A DNA stretch of 49,707 bases, from the NCBI RefSeq assembly GCF_012911875.1, contig NZ_JAAXKZ010000032.1:1-49707 (forward strand), written 5' to 3'. The translations under genes and the position numbers were made by a program. The DNA comes from Pseudonocardia bannensis (GTDB lineage: Bacteria; Actinomycetota; Actinomycetes; Mycobacteriales; Pseudonocardiaceae). This document shows positions 29,147 to 36,814 of the stretch, one piece after another. The notes beneath the pieces were generated by a model. It saw nothing but the letters and a program-made list of their open reading frames with translations. It was not told the origin of the DNA and searched no databases. Position 1 is the first letter of the stretch. Each line of letters begins with the position of its first letter.

Positions 29147-29983
29147 ATGTCCAGTGCAGCCCATCCAGCCGAGCCGGCCCATTCGGCGGAGCAGTCCGCG
29201 AGACGGGTCGGTCGCAGCGAGCCGGTGAAGATCGGCGCCCGGATCGGCATCGTGGCCAACGGGGTGGTGCACCTGCTCATCGCGTACCTGGCACTGCAGA
29301 TCGCGTTCGGGCGCAGCGCGGAGGCGGACCCGAACGGCGCGATGCAGACCATTGCGGCCCAGCCGTTCGGCCGGGTGCTGCTGTGGCTGGTGGCGGTCGG
29401 CTTCGTCGCGGTCGCGCTCTGGCGGCTCACCACGGCGATCTGGGGTTACACCTATGTCGAGGACCGCAGGAAGCGGCTGCTGAAGCGGATGGCGAACGCC
29501 GGCCGGGCCGTCATGTTCGCGGTGCTCGCGGTGCTCGCGGCCCGCATCGCTTCCGGTGGGGCGGGGGGAGGCGGCGGCCAGCAGGCGACCGCGGGCGTGC
29601 TCGGGCTGCCCGGTGGCCCGGTCCTCATCGGCCTCATCGGGCTGGGCATCCTGATCGGTGGCGGCGTGATGATCCATCAGGGCTGGACGAAGCGGTTCAC
29701 CGAGGAGCAGGACCTCAGCACGGCGGACGAGCGAGCCCGCCGGACCAACGAGCGCACCGGTCAGATCGGTCACATCGCGAAGGGCATCGCGTTCGTGATC
29801 CTGGGCGTGCTGGTCGGCACAGCGGCGATCACGTACAACCCGCAGCAGGCCAACGGCCTGGACGCGGCCCTCAAGACGCTGGCGGCGCAACCCTTCGGGC
29901 CGTACCTGCTCACCGCGATCGCGATCGGGATCGCCTGCTACGGGGTCTACTGCTTCTTCGACGCCCGCTACCACCGGGTCTGA
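29147..29983 (+). CDS. DUF1206 family membrane protein
   Basis: A 278-aa integral membrane protein with about six hydrophobic segments. DUF1206 repeats are visible as an internal duplication: TIAAQPFGRVLLWLVAVG near residue 70 and TLAAQPFGPYLLTAIAIG near 248, with IGARIGIVANGVVHLLIAYLAL-like segments at the start of each repeat. The N-terminus is polar and Ala/Glu/Ser-rich. The function is unknown. Start set at ATG 29147 because AGGAGG lies 5 nt upstream. Monocistronic; convergent with the next gene. Confidence 0.88.
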   Translation: MSSAAHPAEPAHSAEQSARRVGRSEPVKIGARIGIVANGVVHLLIAYLALQIAFGRSAEADPNGAMQTIAAQPFGRVLLWLVAVGFVAVALWRLTTAIWGYTYVEDRRKRLLKRMANAGRAVMFAVLAVLAARIASGGAGGGGGQQATAGVLGLPGGPVLIGLIGLGILIGGGVMIHQGWTKRFTEEQDLSTADERARRTNERTGQIGHIAKGIAFVILGVLVGTAAITYNPQQANGLDAALKTLAAQPFGPYLLTAIAIGIACYGVYCFFDARYHRV

Positions 29984-29994
29984 GGGCGCCGCCG

Positions 29995-30333
29995 CTACTC
30001 CAGTGCCCCGCGGCTGAGCACCGTCCGGGCATCCACCAGGTCGGCGCTGAAGACGAGCAACCGATACCCGCCGGCCGCGTTCCGGCCGGGGCGCCGGATC
30101 GTCGCCCGGATCCCGGCGCCCCGCAGCCGCGAGCGCAGAACCTGCGCCGCCGCCTCCGTCGGCACCCGGGAGACCTCCTCGAGCAGCCCGTCACCCGTCG
30201 TGTCATCGGGGTCGTGGCCGGGTGGTGCCGGTTGCGAGCGGCTGTTGCCGTAGGTCCAGCGCAGGAGCAGGACGAGAAGCCCGATGGCGAGCAGGGTCGC
30301 CAGCAGCTCGAAGAGACCGACCGGCGTGCTCAT
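29995..30333 (-). CDS. Small membrane-anchored protein with DUF2007-like domain
   Basis: A 112-aa protein with one N-terminal membrane helix (about residues 5-25) and a soluble C-terminal half. The segment EVSRVPTEAAAQVLRSRLRGAGIRATIR followed by YRLLVFSADLVDARTVL resembles the DUF2007/putative signal-transducing fold, in which a residue pair-based ferredoxin-like domain is expected. The match is by eye and moderate. Start at ATG 30333; a GACAAT hexamer 7 nt upstream on the minus strand may be its -10. Divergent from the mutase gene. Confidence 0.65.
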   Translation of the reverse strand: MSTPVGLFELLATLLAIGLLVLLLRWTYGNSRSQPAPPGHDPDDTTGDGLLEEVSRVPTEAAAQVLRSRLRGAGIRATIRRPGRNAAGGYRLLVFSADLVDARTVLSRGALE

Positions 30334-30395
30334 GGCACACATTGTCGGCCACGTGACGAACATCTGGCATCGCTGGATCGATCAGGTCGAACCCG

Positions 30396-30427
30396 CTGCG
30401 TACTTTTCCACGAGACCTGCGTACTTT
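30396..30427 (+). promoter_or_regulatory. Paired direct repeats upstream of the B12-mutase gene
   Basis: CTGCGTACTTT occurs at 30396-30406 and 30417-30427, 21 bp apart (two helical turns), which would place two protein sites on one face of the DNA. They lie about 60-90 bp upstream of a TACGAT hexamer at 30486-30491, a good -10 candidate for the mutase gene. They are likely activator or repressor binding sites; the cognate regulator is not identifiable. Confidence 0.5.
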
Positions 30428-30520
30428 CTCATCCACGCGAATGTGACGAGGTGCGATCGCCGGAGTGCATTGAGCTACCGGCCAGTACGATCAGGCGATC
30501 CACGATGGCGGAGGTGTCCG

Positions 30521-32515
30521 GTGCCGTACCCGACCGACCGTGAGCGCGACCGACCCTGGGTGATCCGGACCTACGCCGGGCACTCCTCGGCGGAGAAGTC
30601 GAACGCGCTCTACCGGCGCAACCTGGCCAAGGGCCAGACCGGTCTCTCGGTGGCGTTCGACCTGCCCACCCAGACCGGCTACGACCCCGACGACGAGCTG
30701 GCCAAGGGTGAGGTCGGCAAGGTCGGCGTCCCGGTCAGCCACATCGGCGACATGCGCACGCTGTTCGACGGCATCCCGATGGCCGAGGCGAACACGTCGA
30801 TGACGATCAACGCGCCGGCCATGTGGCTGCTCGCGCTGTATGTCGCGGTGGCCGACGAGCACGGTGCCGACCGGGCCAAGCTCGCCGGCACCACACAGAA
30901 CGACATCGTCAAGGAGTACCTGTCGCGGGGCACGTACGTGTTCCCGCCGGCACCGAGCATGCGGCTGATCACCGACATGATCGCGTGGTCGGTCTCCGAG
31001 ATCCCCAAGTGGAACCCGATCAACATCTGCAGCTACCACCTGCAGGAAGCCGGGGCCACGCCCGCCCAGGAGCTGGCGTACTCGCTGTCCACCGCGATCG
31101 CCGTGCTCGACTCCGTCCGCGACTCCGGGCAGGTGCCGCCGGAGAAGTTCGGCGACGTCGTCGGGCGCATCTCGTTCTTCGTCAACGCCGGGCTGCGGTT
31201 CGTCGAGGAGATGTGCAAGATGCGCGCCCTCGGCCGGCTGTGGGACGAGATCACCCGTGAGCGCTACGGGGTGGAGAACCCCAAGCAGCGGCGGCTGCGC
31301 TACGGCGTGCAGGTCAACTCGCTCGGACTGACCGAGGCCCAGCCGGAGAACAACGTCCAGCGCATCGTGCTCGAGATGCTCGCCGTGACGCTGTCGCGCG
31401 ACGCCCGGGCCCGCGCCATCCAGCTGCCGGCGTGGAACGAGGCGCTCGGCCTGCCGCGGCCTTGGGACCAGCAGTGGGCGCTGCGCATGCAGCAGGTGCT
31501 GGCCTACGAGACCGACCTGCTCGAGTACGAGGACCTCTTCGCCGGCAGCCACGTCGTCGAGGCCAAGGTGGCCGAGCTCGTCGAGGGCGCGCGCGCCGAG
31601 ATCGACCGGGTGCAGGAGATGGGTGGTGCGGTCGCCGCCGTCGAGTCCGGTTACATGAAGGGCGAGCTGGTCAGCTCGCTGGCCGAGCGACGGCGCCGGA
31701 TGGAGTCCGGCGAGGACGTCATCGTCGGCGTCAACAAGTTCGACACCACCGAGCCCAGCCCGCTGCAGGCCGAGGGCGCGCAGGCCATCGAGACCGTCGA
31801 CCCGGCCACCGAGGCCGCTGCGATCGAGGCGATCCGGGCCTGGCGCGCCGATCGCGACGACAGCGCCGTCGAGGCCGCGCTGACGGAGCTGCGGGACGCG
31901 GCCAAGACCGACGCCAACCTCATGGAGGCCTCGATCGCCTGCGCCAAGGCCGGGGTGACGACGGGGGAGTGGGCCGGCGCGCTGCGCGAGGTCTTCGGTG
32001 AGTTCCGCGCGCCGACCGGTGTCTCCGCCGCGGTCGCGTCGGGGGAGGCGGCGACGGAGATCGCCGCGGTGCGTGAGCGGGTCCGGGCCACCGGCGACGA
32101 GATCGGCTCCCGGTTGCGGATGCTGGTCGGCAAGCCGGGACTGGACGGGCACTCCAACGGTGCCGAGCAGGTCGCCGTGCGCGCCCGCGACGTCGGATTC
32201 GAGGTCATCTACCAGGGCATCCGGCTGACCCCGGCGCAGATCGTCGCGGCCGCGGTGCAGGAGGGTGTGCACGTCGTCGGCCTGTCGGTCCTCTCGGGCT
32301 CGCACCTCGAAGTGGTCCCGGCCGTGGTCGAGGGGCTGCGCGCCGCCGGTGCCGACGACGTCCCGGTGATCGTCGGCGGCATCATCCCGCCCGAGGACGA
32401 GGCGGTCCTGCGCGAGCGCGGGGTCGCCGCGGTCTTCACGCCGAAGAACTACCAGCTCACCGAGATGATGGGCGAGATCGTCAGCATGGTGCGGGCGGCC
32501 CACGGGTTGACCTGA
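30521..32515 (+). CDS. meaA: Coenzyme B12-dependent acyl-CoA mutase, MeaA/ethylmalonyl-CoA mutase-like
   Basis: A 664-aa single-chain enzyme with an N-terminal mutase TIM barrel (about residues 1-510) and a C-terminal cobalamin-binding domain (about 528-664). The B12 motif DxHxxG is seen as GLDGHSNG (Asp near residue 539), with GLSVLSGSH and VGGIIP following. RTYAGHSSAEKSN and AFDLPTQTGYDPDD resemble MeaA/ethylmalonyl-CoA mutases rather than methylmalonyl-CoA mutase, which has AGFSTAEESN and AFDLATHRGYDSDH. Length also fits MeaA (about 660-690 aa) and not the ~730-aa methylmalonyl-CoA mutase. Start at GTG 30521 with GGAGG 6 nt upstream; longer in-frame extension has no homology. No ccr or other ethylmalonyl-pathway gene lies nearby. 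Confidence 0.88.
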   Translation: MPYPTDRERDRPWVIRTYAGHSSAEKSNALYRRNLAKGQTGLSVAFDLPTQTGYDPDDELAKGEVGKVGVPVSHIGDMRTLFDGIPMAEANTSMTINAPAMWLLALYVAVADEHGADRAKLAGTTQNDIVKEYLSRGTYVFPPAPSMRLITDMIAWSVSEIPKWNPINICSYHLQEAGATPAQELAYSLSTAIAVLDSVRDSGQVPPEKFGDVVGRISFFVNAGLRFVEEMCKMRALGRLWDEITRERYGVENPKQRRLRYGVQVNSLGLTEAQPENNVQRIVLEMLAVTLSRDARARAIQLPAWNEALGLPRPWDQQWALRMQQVLAYETDLLEYEDLFAGSHVVEAKVAELVEGARAEIDRVQEMGGAVAAVESGYMKGELVSSLAERRRRMESGEDVIVGVNKFDTTEPSPLQAEGAQAIETVDPATEAAAIEAIRAWRADRDDSAVEAALTELRDAAKTDANLMEASIACAKAGVTTGEWAGALREVFGEFRAPTGVSAAVASGEAATEIAAVRERVRATGDEIGSRLRMLVGKPGLDGHSNGAEQVAVRARDVGFEVIYQGIRLTPAQIVAAAVQEGVHVVGLSVLSGSHLEVVPAVVEGLRAAGADDVPVIVGGIIPPEDEAVLRERGVAAVFTPKNYQLTEMMGEIVSMVRAAHGLT

Positions 32516-32519
32516 CGGC

Positions 32520-32565
32520 CTCGTGAGTGGCGCTGGTCGCTCCGGCGGCCATCGCCACTCACGAG
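32520..32565. terminator. Bidirectional hairpin terminator between convergent genes
   Basis: A perfect 13-bp inverted repeat, CTCGTGAGTGGCG at 32520-32532 and CGCCACTCACGAG at 32553-32565, encloses a 20-nt loop. It begins 4 nt after the mutase stop. The right arm includes the stop codon of the minus-strand gene (32559-32561), so the last codons of that gene form part of the stem. Confidence 0.85.
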
Positions 32566-33422
32566 CGCGCAGCGTCCTCTTCCTCGCGTTCGCCGCGGCG
32601 GCGCAGCAGCCGGAAGCCCGGGATGCCGTTGATCGCCAGCCGGACCTCCTTGAGCACCTCGAGGAGCTCGTGGACGTCGGGGCCGACCCGGTCGAGGGTG
32701 GCGAGGATCGGCATGATGTCGCTCTCCATGTGCTCGGTGAACACCGGAAGCTGGTCGACCAGCCGGATCGCGGCGTGCACCTCCTGCTCGGACAGCTCGT
32801 CGACGAACTTCGCAGCCAGCGGAGCGGCCCGTTGTGCGAGCGGGGTGTAGGTGGCCAGCAGCTCGCTCGCCCCCGTGCTGGCCGCGGCGGCCTCCTCGAC
32901 CACCGCACCGGCGCGGTCGGCCACCGCCGTCGCCTTCACGATCACACCCGAGGCGTCGCCGGCGACCGCTCCCGCGCCCTCCACGACGAGACTCGCCTCC
33001 GCAGCGACCCGGCCCGCGGTCGCGACGAGCTCCGCAGCGCCGCCCGCGACCTGATCCGCCCGCGCGACGAGCCCCGCCGCCGACCCGGCCACCTGGTCGG
33101 CGCGGGCCACGATGCCGGCCGCGGCGTCGGCCACCGGGCGCACCGAGCCGATCAGCCGCTCCGCCTCGCCCGCGACGGCGTCGACCCGGATCAGCAGGGC
33201 GTCCACCCGGTCGATCACCAGGTCGACCCGGTCGGCGACCTCGGTGACCCGGCCCACGAGCCCGTCGACGCCGTCGAGCAACCGCACCGCCCGCTCCGGC
33301 AGCGTCGCGGCCACCCCGAAGGCCTCCCCGGTCCACCCGACCACCGCCTGGGCCCCCGCGACGAGATCGGACGGGCCGGGCACGACGAACCCGGCGATGC
33401 GCAACGCCATGGGCCGCATCAT
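32559..33422 (-). CDS. Conserved hypothetical protein with long amphipathic repeat region
   Basis: A 287-aa protein. Residues ~45-205 form an extended Ala/Val/Gly/Asp-rich helical stretch with imperfect short repeats: AAGIVARADQVAGS and AAGLVARADQVAGG are nearly identical 14-mers, followed by degenerate copies (AAELVATAGRVAAE, GAVAGDASGVIVKA). The C-terminal part (LPVFTEHMESDIMPILATLDRVGPDVHELLEVLKEVRLAINGIPGF region) looks conserved and is the part most familiar from other actinobacterial hypothetical proteins. The tail is charged. No signal peptide or clear membrane helix is visible. An amphipathic surface-binding (lipid-droplet or membrane-associated) role is possible but speculative. Alternative start at 33410. 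Confidence 0.75.
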   Translation of the reverse strand: MMRPMALRIAGFVVPGPSDLVAGAQAVVGWTGEAFGVAATLPERAVRLLDGVDGLVGRVTEVADRVDLVIDRVDALLIRVDAVAGEAERLIGSVRPVADAAAGIVARADQVAGSAAGLVARADQVAGGAAELVATAGRVAAEASLVVEGAGAVAGDASGVIVKATAVADRAGAVVEEAAAASTGASELLATYTPLAQRAAPLAAKFVDELSEQEVHAAIRLVDQLPVFTEHMESDIMPILATLDRVGPDVHELLEVLKEVRLAINGIPGFRLLRRRGEREEEDAARS

Positions 33423-33599
33423 GGTCCATCGGCGGGATCGGGGCGCGGCCGAGCCGTATGACGTCCGGCCACGGCGCCGTGAAGGGGGTGGTCGGCACCC
33501 CGGCCACGAGTAACCCGCGTTACGTCCGGGTATGGCGGCCGATCAGGTGATCTCCGCGTCCGTACAGGCCGCGCGATTGCTTTCTGATAACAACACGTC
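33423..33599. other. Intergenic region with possible ehu promoter
   Basis: No gene is visible between the divergent amphipathic-repeat gene and ehuB. A TGATAAC hexamer region at about 33585-33592 is a possible extended -10 for ehuB, which would give a leader of roughly 110 nt. No clear -35. Confidence 0.35.
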
Positions 33600-33628
33600 G
33601 TGACCAGGGCCACTGCCCGATTGGTCAC
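33600..33628 (+). promoter_or_regulatory. Stem-loop or operator in the ehuB leader
   Basis: GTGACCA (33600-33606) and TGGTCAC (33622-33628) form a 7-bp inverted repeat; inside it GGGC-CACT-GCCC forms a second stem with a 3-nt bulge. Directly downstream of the possible -10, it could be an operator or an RNA structure controlling the transporter operon. Confidence 0.45.
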
Positions 33629-33712
33629 CTACGTTCAGGCGACGTCGCCGGTCGCCGCACGTACGTACCGCGGGGACCGGTTGCCAGCGATGCCGACCGT
33701 CAGGGGGCGATC

Positions 33713-34615
33713 ATGACCGAGCGGACGTGGACCCGACGCGACTTCTTCCGGCGGACGGCGGTGGCCGGGGCGGTGGCTCTGGGCGGCCCCGTTCTGCTCT
33801 CGGCGTGCGCCAGCACGAGCACCGGCAGCGGCAGCACGCTGGAGAACGCGCGCAGCGCCGGAACCATCAAGGTGGGTATCGCGAACGAGGCGCCCTACGG
33901 GTACACGGACGAGGCCGGGAAGGTCACCGGCGAATCGGTCGAGGTGGGCCGGGCCGTGCTCACCGCCCTGGGCATCAACGCCATCGAGCCCACGACCGTC
34001 GAGTTCGGCTCGCTCATCCCGGCGCTCAACGCCCGACAGTTCGACATGGTGACCGCGGGCATGTTCATCAACCCCGAACGCTGTGCGAACGCCGCGTTCT
34101 CCGCTCCGGACTACACCGCCCCCACCGCATTCCTGGTGCCCGCCGGCAACCCGCAAGGGGTGGCCACGTTCGAGGACGTCAAGGGCAAGGGCCTGCGGCT
34201 GGCAGTCCTCAGCGGTGCCGTCGAGCAGGGTTATGCGCAGAAGAGCGGCGTCCCCGAGGGGCAGATCCAGGTCTACGACACCCAGAACACCCTGCTGCAG
34301 GCGGTGGCCTCGGGCCGTGCCGACGCCGCCGCGCTCACCAACATCTCGCTCAACGACGTGGTCAAGAAGAACCCGGGCGCCGCGGTCGAGGTGACGCCGG
34401 GCTTCTTCCCGACCATCGACGGCAAGGAGACCATCTCGGCCGGGGCGTTCGTCTTCCGCAAGGGTGACGAGGAGTTCGTCAACGCGTTCAACACCGAACT
34501 CGCGAAGCTGCACGACAGCGGCCGGTGGCTCGAACTCGCCTCGCCGTTCGGCTTCACCCAGGACAACGTGCCGGGGCCGGACGTGACCACCGAGCGGCTC
34601 TGCACGGCGAGCTGA
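33713..34615 (+). CDS. ehuB: Ectoine/hydroxyectoine-type ABC transporter substrate-binding protein
   Basis: A 300-aa lipoprotein of the amino-acid-binding family 3. The N-terminus has a twin-arginine-like RRDFFRR and a lipobox ending LLSAC (Cys near residue 33), so it is exported and lipid-anchored. The mature part begins with GTIKVGIANEAPYGYTDEAG; FGSLIPALNARQFDMV, AGMFINPERC and TAFLVPAGNPQGVATFEDV are strongly EhuB-like. It should deliver ectoines or related compatible solutes to the permeases encoded next. A strong GGGGG tract lies just before the ATG. First gene of the ehuBCDA operon. Confidence 0.9.
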   Translation: MTERTWTRRDFFRRTAVAGAVALGGPVLLSACASTSTGSGSTLENARSAGTIKVGIANEAPYGYTDEAGKVTGESVEVGRAVLTALGINAIEPTTVEFGSLIPALNARQFDMVTAGMFINPERCANAAFSAPDYTAPTAFLVPAGNPQGVATFEDVKGKGLRLAVLSGAVEQGYAQKSGVPEGQIQVYDTQNTLLQAVASGRADAAALTNISLNDVVKKNPGAAVEVTPGFFPTIDGKETISAGAFVFRKGDEEFVNAFNTELAKLHDSGRWLELASPFGFTQDNVPGPDVTTERLCTAS

Positions 34616-34631
34616 ACCGGCGGGCGGCGTC

Positions 34632-35366
34632 GTGTTCGACAACCTGCCGCGGATCGTCTCGGTCCTGCTCGAGGGGCTGCCCGAGACCGTCATCGCCACG
34701 GTCGGCGGAATCGCCCTGACCATCGCGCTGTCGTTCGGCGGCGGGCTCGCGCTGTTGTCCGGCACCCGGGCCGTGCGGCTGTTGGCCCGGGTCTACGTCG
34801 AGGCCTTCCGGGGCACCTCCGAGGTGGTCCAGCTGTTCTGGATCTACTTCGTGCTGCCGGTGCTCATCGGTTTCCAGTTGGTTCCGCTGTGGGCCGGTGT
34901 CCTGGTGCTCGGACTCAACCACGGCGCGTACGGCGCGGAGATCGTCCGCGGGGCGGTGCAGTCCGTGCCCAAGGCGCAGTACGAGGGCGCCATCGCGCTG
35001 AGCCTCTCGCCGGCCCAGCGGATGCGCCGGGTGATCCTGCCGCAGGCCGTGGTCGAGATGCTGCCGCCGTTCAACAACCTGTTCATCCAGTTGCTCAAGT
35101 CGACGGCGATCTTGTCGTTCATCACGGTGCCGGAGGTGACCCGTCAGGGCGTCCAGGTGCTCGTGCCGAACTTCGGCAGCGACATCGTGCTGATCTTCGT
35201 CGTGATGCTGCTGATCTACCTGGTACTCGCCGTACTGATCACCGCGGTGATGCGGCTGCTGGAACGGCTGGCGGCGACGAAGGTGGGGCGGCGGCCGTCG
35301 AGCGTGGCCCGGGAACGGGTGGACGACCTCGGCGGAGTCGCCGCCGGCGGGGGAGGTGCGTCGTGA
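34632..35366 (+). CDS. ehuC: Ectoine/hydroxyectoine-type ABC transporter permease EhuC
   Basis: A 244-aa inner-membrane permease of the His/Glu/Gln/Arg family with about five membrane helices. The EAA loop that contacts the ATPase is seen as GAIALSLSPAQRMRRVILPQAV. FRGTSEVVQLFWIYFVLP near the middle is also conserved. Starts with GTG 16 nt after ehuB; the stop overlaps the ehuD start by 4 nt (GTGA). The Gly-rich C-terminus (GGVAAGGGGAS) is unusual but short. Confidence 0.88.
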   Translation: MFDNLPRIVSVLLEGLPETVIATVGGIALTIALSFGGGLALLSGTRAVRLLARVYVEAFRGTSEVVQLFWIYFVLPVLIGFQLVPLWAGVLVLGLNHGAYGAEIVRGAVQSVPKAQYEGAIALSLSPAQRMRRVILPQAVVEMLPPFNNLFIQLLKSTAILSFITVPEVTRQGVQVLVPNFGSDIVLIFVVMLLIYLVLAVLITAVMRLLERLAATKVGRRPSSVARERVDDLGGVAAGGGGAS

Positions 35367-36022
35367 GCCCCCTGTGGGACTGGGACTACGCCTGGAGCAT
35401 CCTCCCGGACCTGCTCCGCGCGCTGGTCGTCACCATCCAGATCACGTTGCTCGGGTCGCTGGTGGCGCTGGTGCTCGGACTGGTCATCGCGGTACTGCGC
35501 AGGGCGCGCATCCCGGTGGTCGACCGCGTGCTGTGGGCGCTCGTCGAGTTCATCCGCTCGACCCCGCTGCTCGTGCAGGTGTTCTTCCTGTTCTTCGTGC
35601 TGCCGCAGTTCGGCATCGTGCTCAGCGCGTTCGTGGTCGGTGTGATCGGGCTCGGCGTGCACTACGCGACCTACACCTCGGAGGTCTACCGCGCCGGCAT
35701 CGACGCCGTCCCCCGCGGGCAATGGGAGGCCGCGACGGCGCTGAGCCTGTCGCGATCGCGCACCTGGACCGGGGTGATCCTGCCGCAGGCCATCCCCCGG
35801 GTGCTGCCGGCGCTGGGCAACTACGTGATCTCCATGTTCAAGGAGGTCCCGCTGCTGATCGGGATCGGCGTCGTCGAGGTGGTCAACGAGGCCCGCGAGA
35901 TCGCCTCGGAGACGTTCCGCCCGGTGGAGCCCTACACCATCGCCGGGCTGCTGTTCCTCCTGCTGAGCTATCCGGCCTCGATGCTGGTCCGACGTCTGGA
36001 GCGCCGCCGTGCCGCCGTCTAG
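35363..36022 (+). CDS. ehuD: Ectoine/hydroxyectoine-type ABC transporter permease EhuD
   Basis: A 219-aa partner permease with about five membrane helices. FIRSTPLLVQVFFLFFVLP and the EAA loop AATALSLSRSRTWTGVILPQAIP are diagnostic of the polar amino acid permease family. VEVVNEAREIASETFRPVEPYT near the C-terminus is EhuD-like. The GTG start overlaps the ehuC stop by 4 nt, with GGGAGG upstream. The 3' end overlaps ehuA by 14 nt. Confidence 0.88.
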   Translation: MSPLWDWDYAWSILPDLLRALVVTIQITLLGSLVALVLGLVIAVLRRARIPVVDRVLWALVEFIRSTPLLVQVFFLFFVLPQFGIVLSAFVVGVIGLGVHYATYTSEVYRAGIDAVPRGQWEAATALSLSRSRTWTGVILPQAIPRVLPALGNYVISMFKEVPLLIGIGVVEVVNEAREIASETFRPVEPYTIAGLLFLLLSYPASMLVRRLERRRAAV

Positions 36023-36809
36023 TTCCACCACCACCGCCGAGCCCATGATCGTCTTCGATGGGGTCGTGAAGCAGTTCGGCGACAACGTCGTGCTCTCCGA
36101 GCTGGACTTCACCGTCGCGCCCGGGGAGCACGTGACACTGATCGGGCCGTCCGGGTCGGGCAAGACGACCATCCTGCGGCTGCTCATGACCCTGGAGAAG
36201 GTCAACCGGGGAACCATCCACGTGGGCGGGAAATGCCTCTCGCACATGGACAAGGGCGGCAAGCGCGTTCCCGCCGACGACAAGTACTGCCGGGAGGTGC
36301 GCAAGCGCATCGGGATGGTGTTCCAGCAGTTCAACCTGTTCCCGAACATGACCGTGCGGGGCAACCTCATCGAGGCACCGTGCCGCGTGCTGGGGCTGTC
36401 CAAGGAGGAGGCGAACGCTCGGGCGGAGGAGCTGCTGGAACTCGTCGGGCTGTCGGGGAAGATCGACGAGCACCCGACCCGGCTCTCCGGGGGTCAGCAG
36501 CAGCGCGTGGCCATCGCCCGCGCGCTGGCCATGCGTCCGGACGTGCTGCTGCTCGACGAGGTGACCTCCGCGCTCGACCCGGAGCTGGTGGCCGGTGTCC
36601 TGGCGCTGCTGCGTGACATCGGCGAGACCACCGACATCACGATCCTCTGCGTGACCCACGAGATGGGGTTCGCGCGGGACTTCTCGCACCGGGTGATGAT
36701 GTTCGACCGCGGCAAGGTCGTCGAGGACGCGCCGCCGTCGGAGCTGTTCACCCAGCCGCGGGAGCAGCGCACCCGGGACTTCCTGCGAGCGGTGCTCGAC
36801 CGGCACTGA
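36009..36809 (+). CDS. ehuA: Ectoine/hydroxyectoine-type ABC transporter ATP-binding protein
   Basis: A 266-aa cytoplasmic ATPase that energises EhuCD. Walker A GPSGSGKTT (about residues 46-54), Q-loop VFQQFNLFPNMTV, signature LSGGQQQR, Walker B LLLDEVTSALD and the H-loop THEMGF are all intact. GTG start inside the end of ehuD (14-nt overlap), so translation is coupled. It ends the operon and converges on the second binding-protein gene with a 5-nt gap. No eut catabolic genes for ectoine follow, so the solute may be kept rather than degraded. Confidence 0.92.
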   Translation: MPPSSSTTTAEPMIVFDGVVKQFGDNVVLSELDFTVAPGEHVTLIGPSGSGKTTILRLLMTLEKVNRGTIHVGGKCLSHMDKGGKRVPADDKYCREVRKRIGMVFQQFNLFPNMTVRGNLIEAPCRVLGLSKEEANARAEELLELVGLSGKIDEHPTRLSGGQQQRVAIARALAMRPDVLLLDEVTSALDPELVAGVLALLRDIGETTDITILCVTHEMGFARDFSHRVMMFDRGKVVEDAPPSELFTQPREQRTRDFLRAVLDRH

Positions 36810-36814
36810 TTCGC

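Noticed and set aside
30491..32908. Minus-strand open frame of about 800 codons opposite the B12 mutase
   Set aside because: Antisense to an intact enzyme gene and lacking domains.
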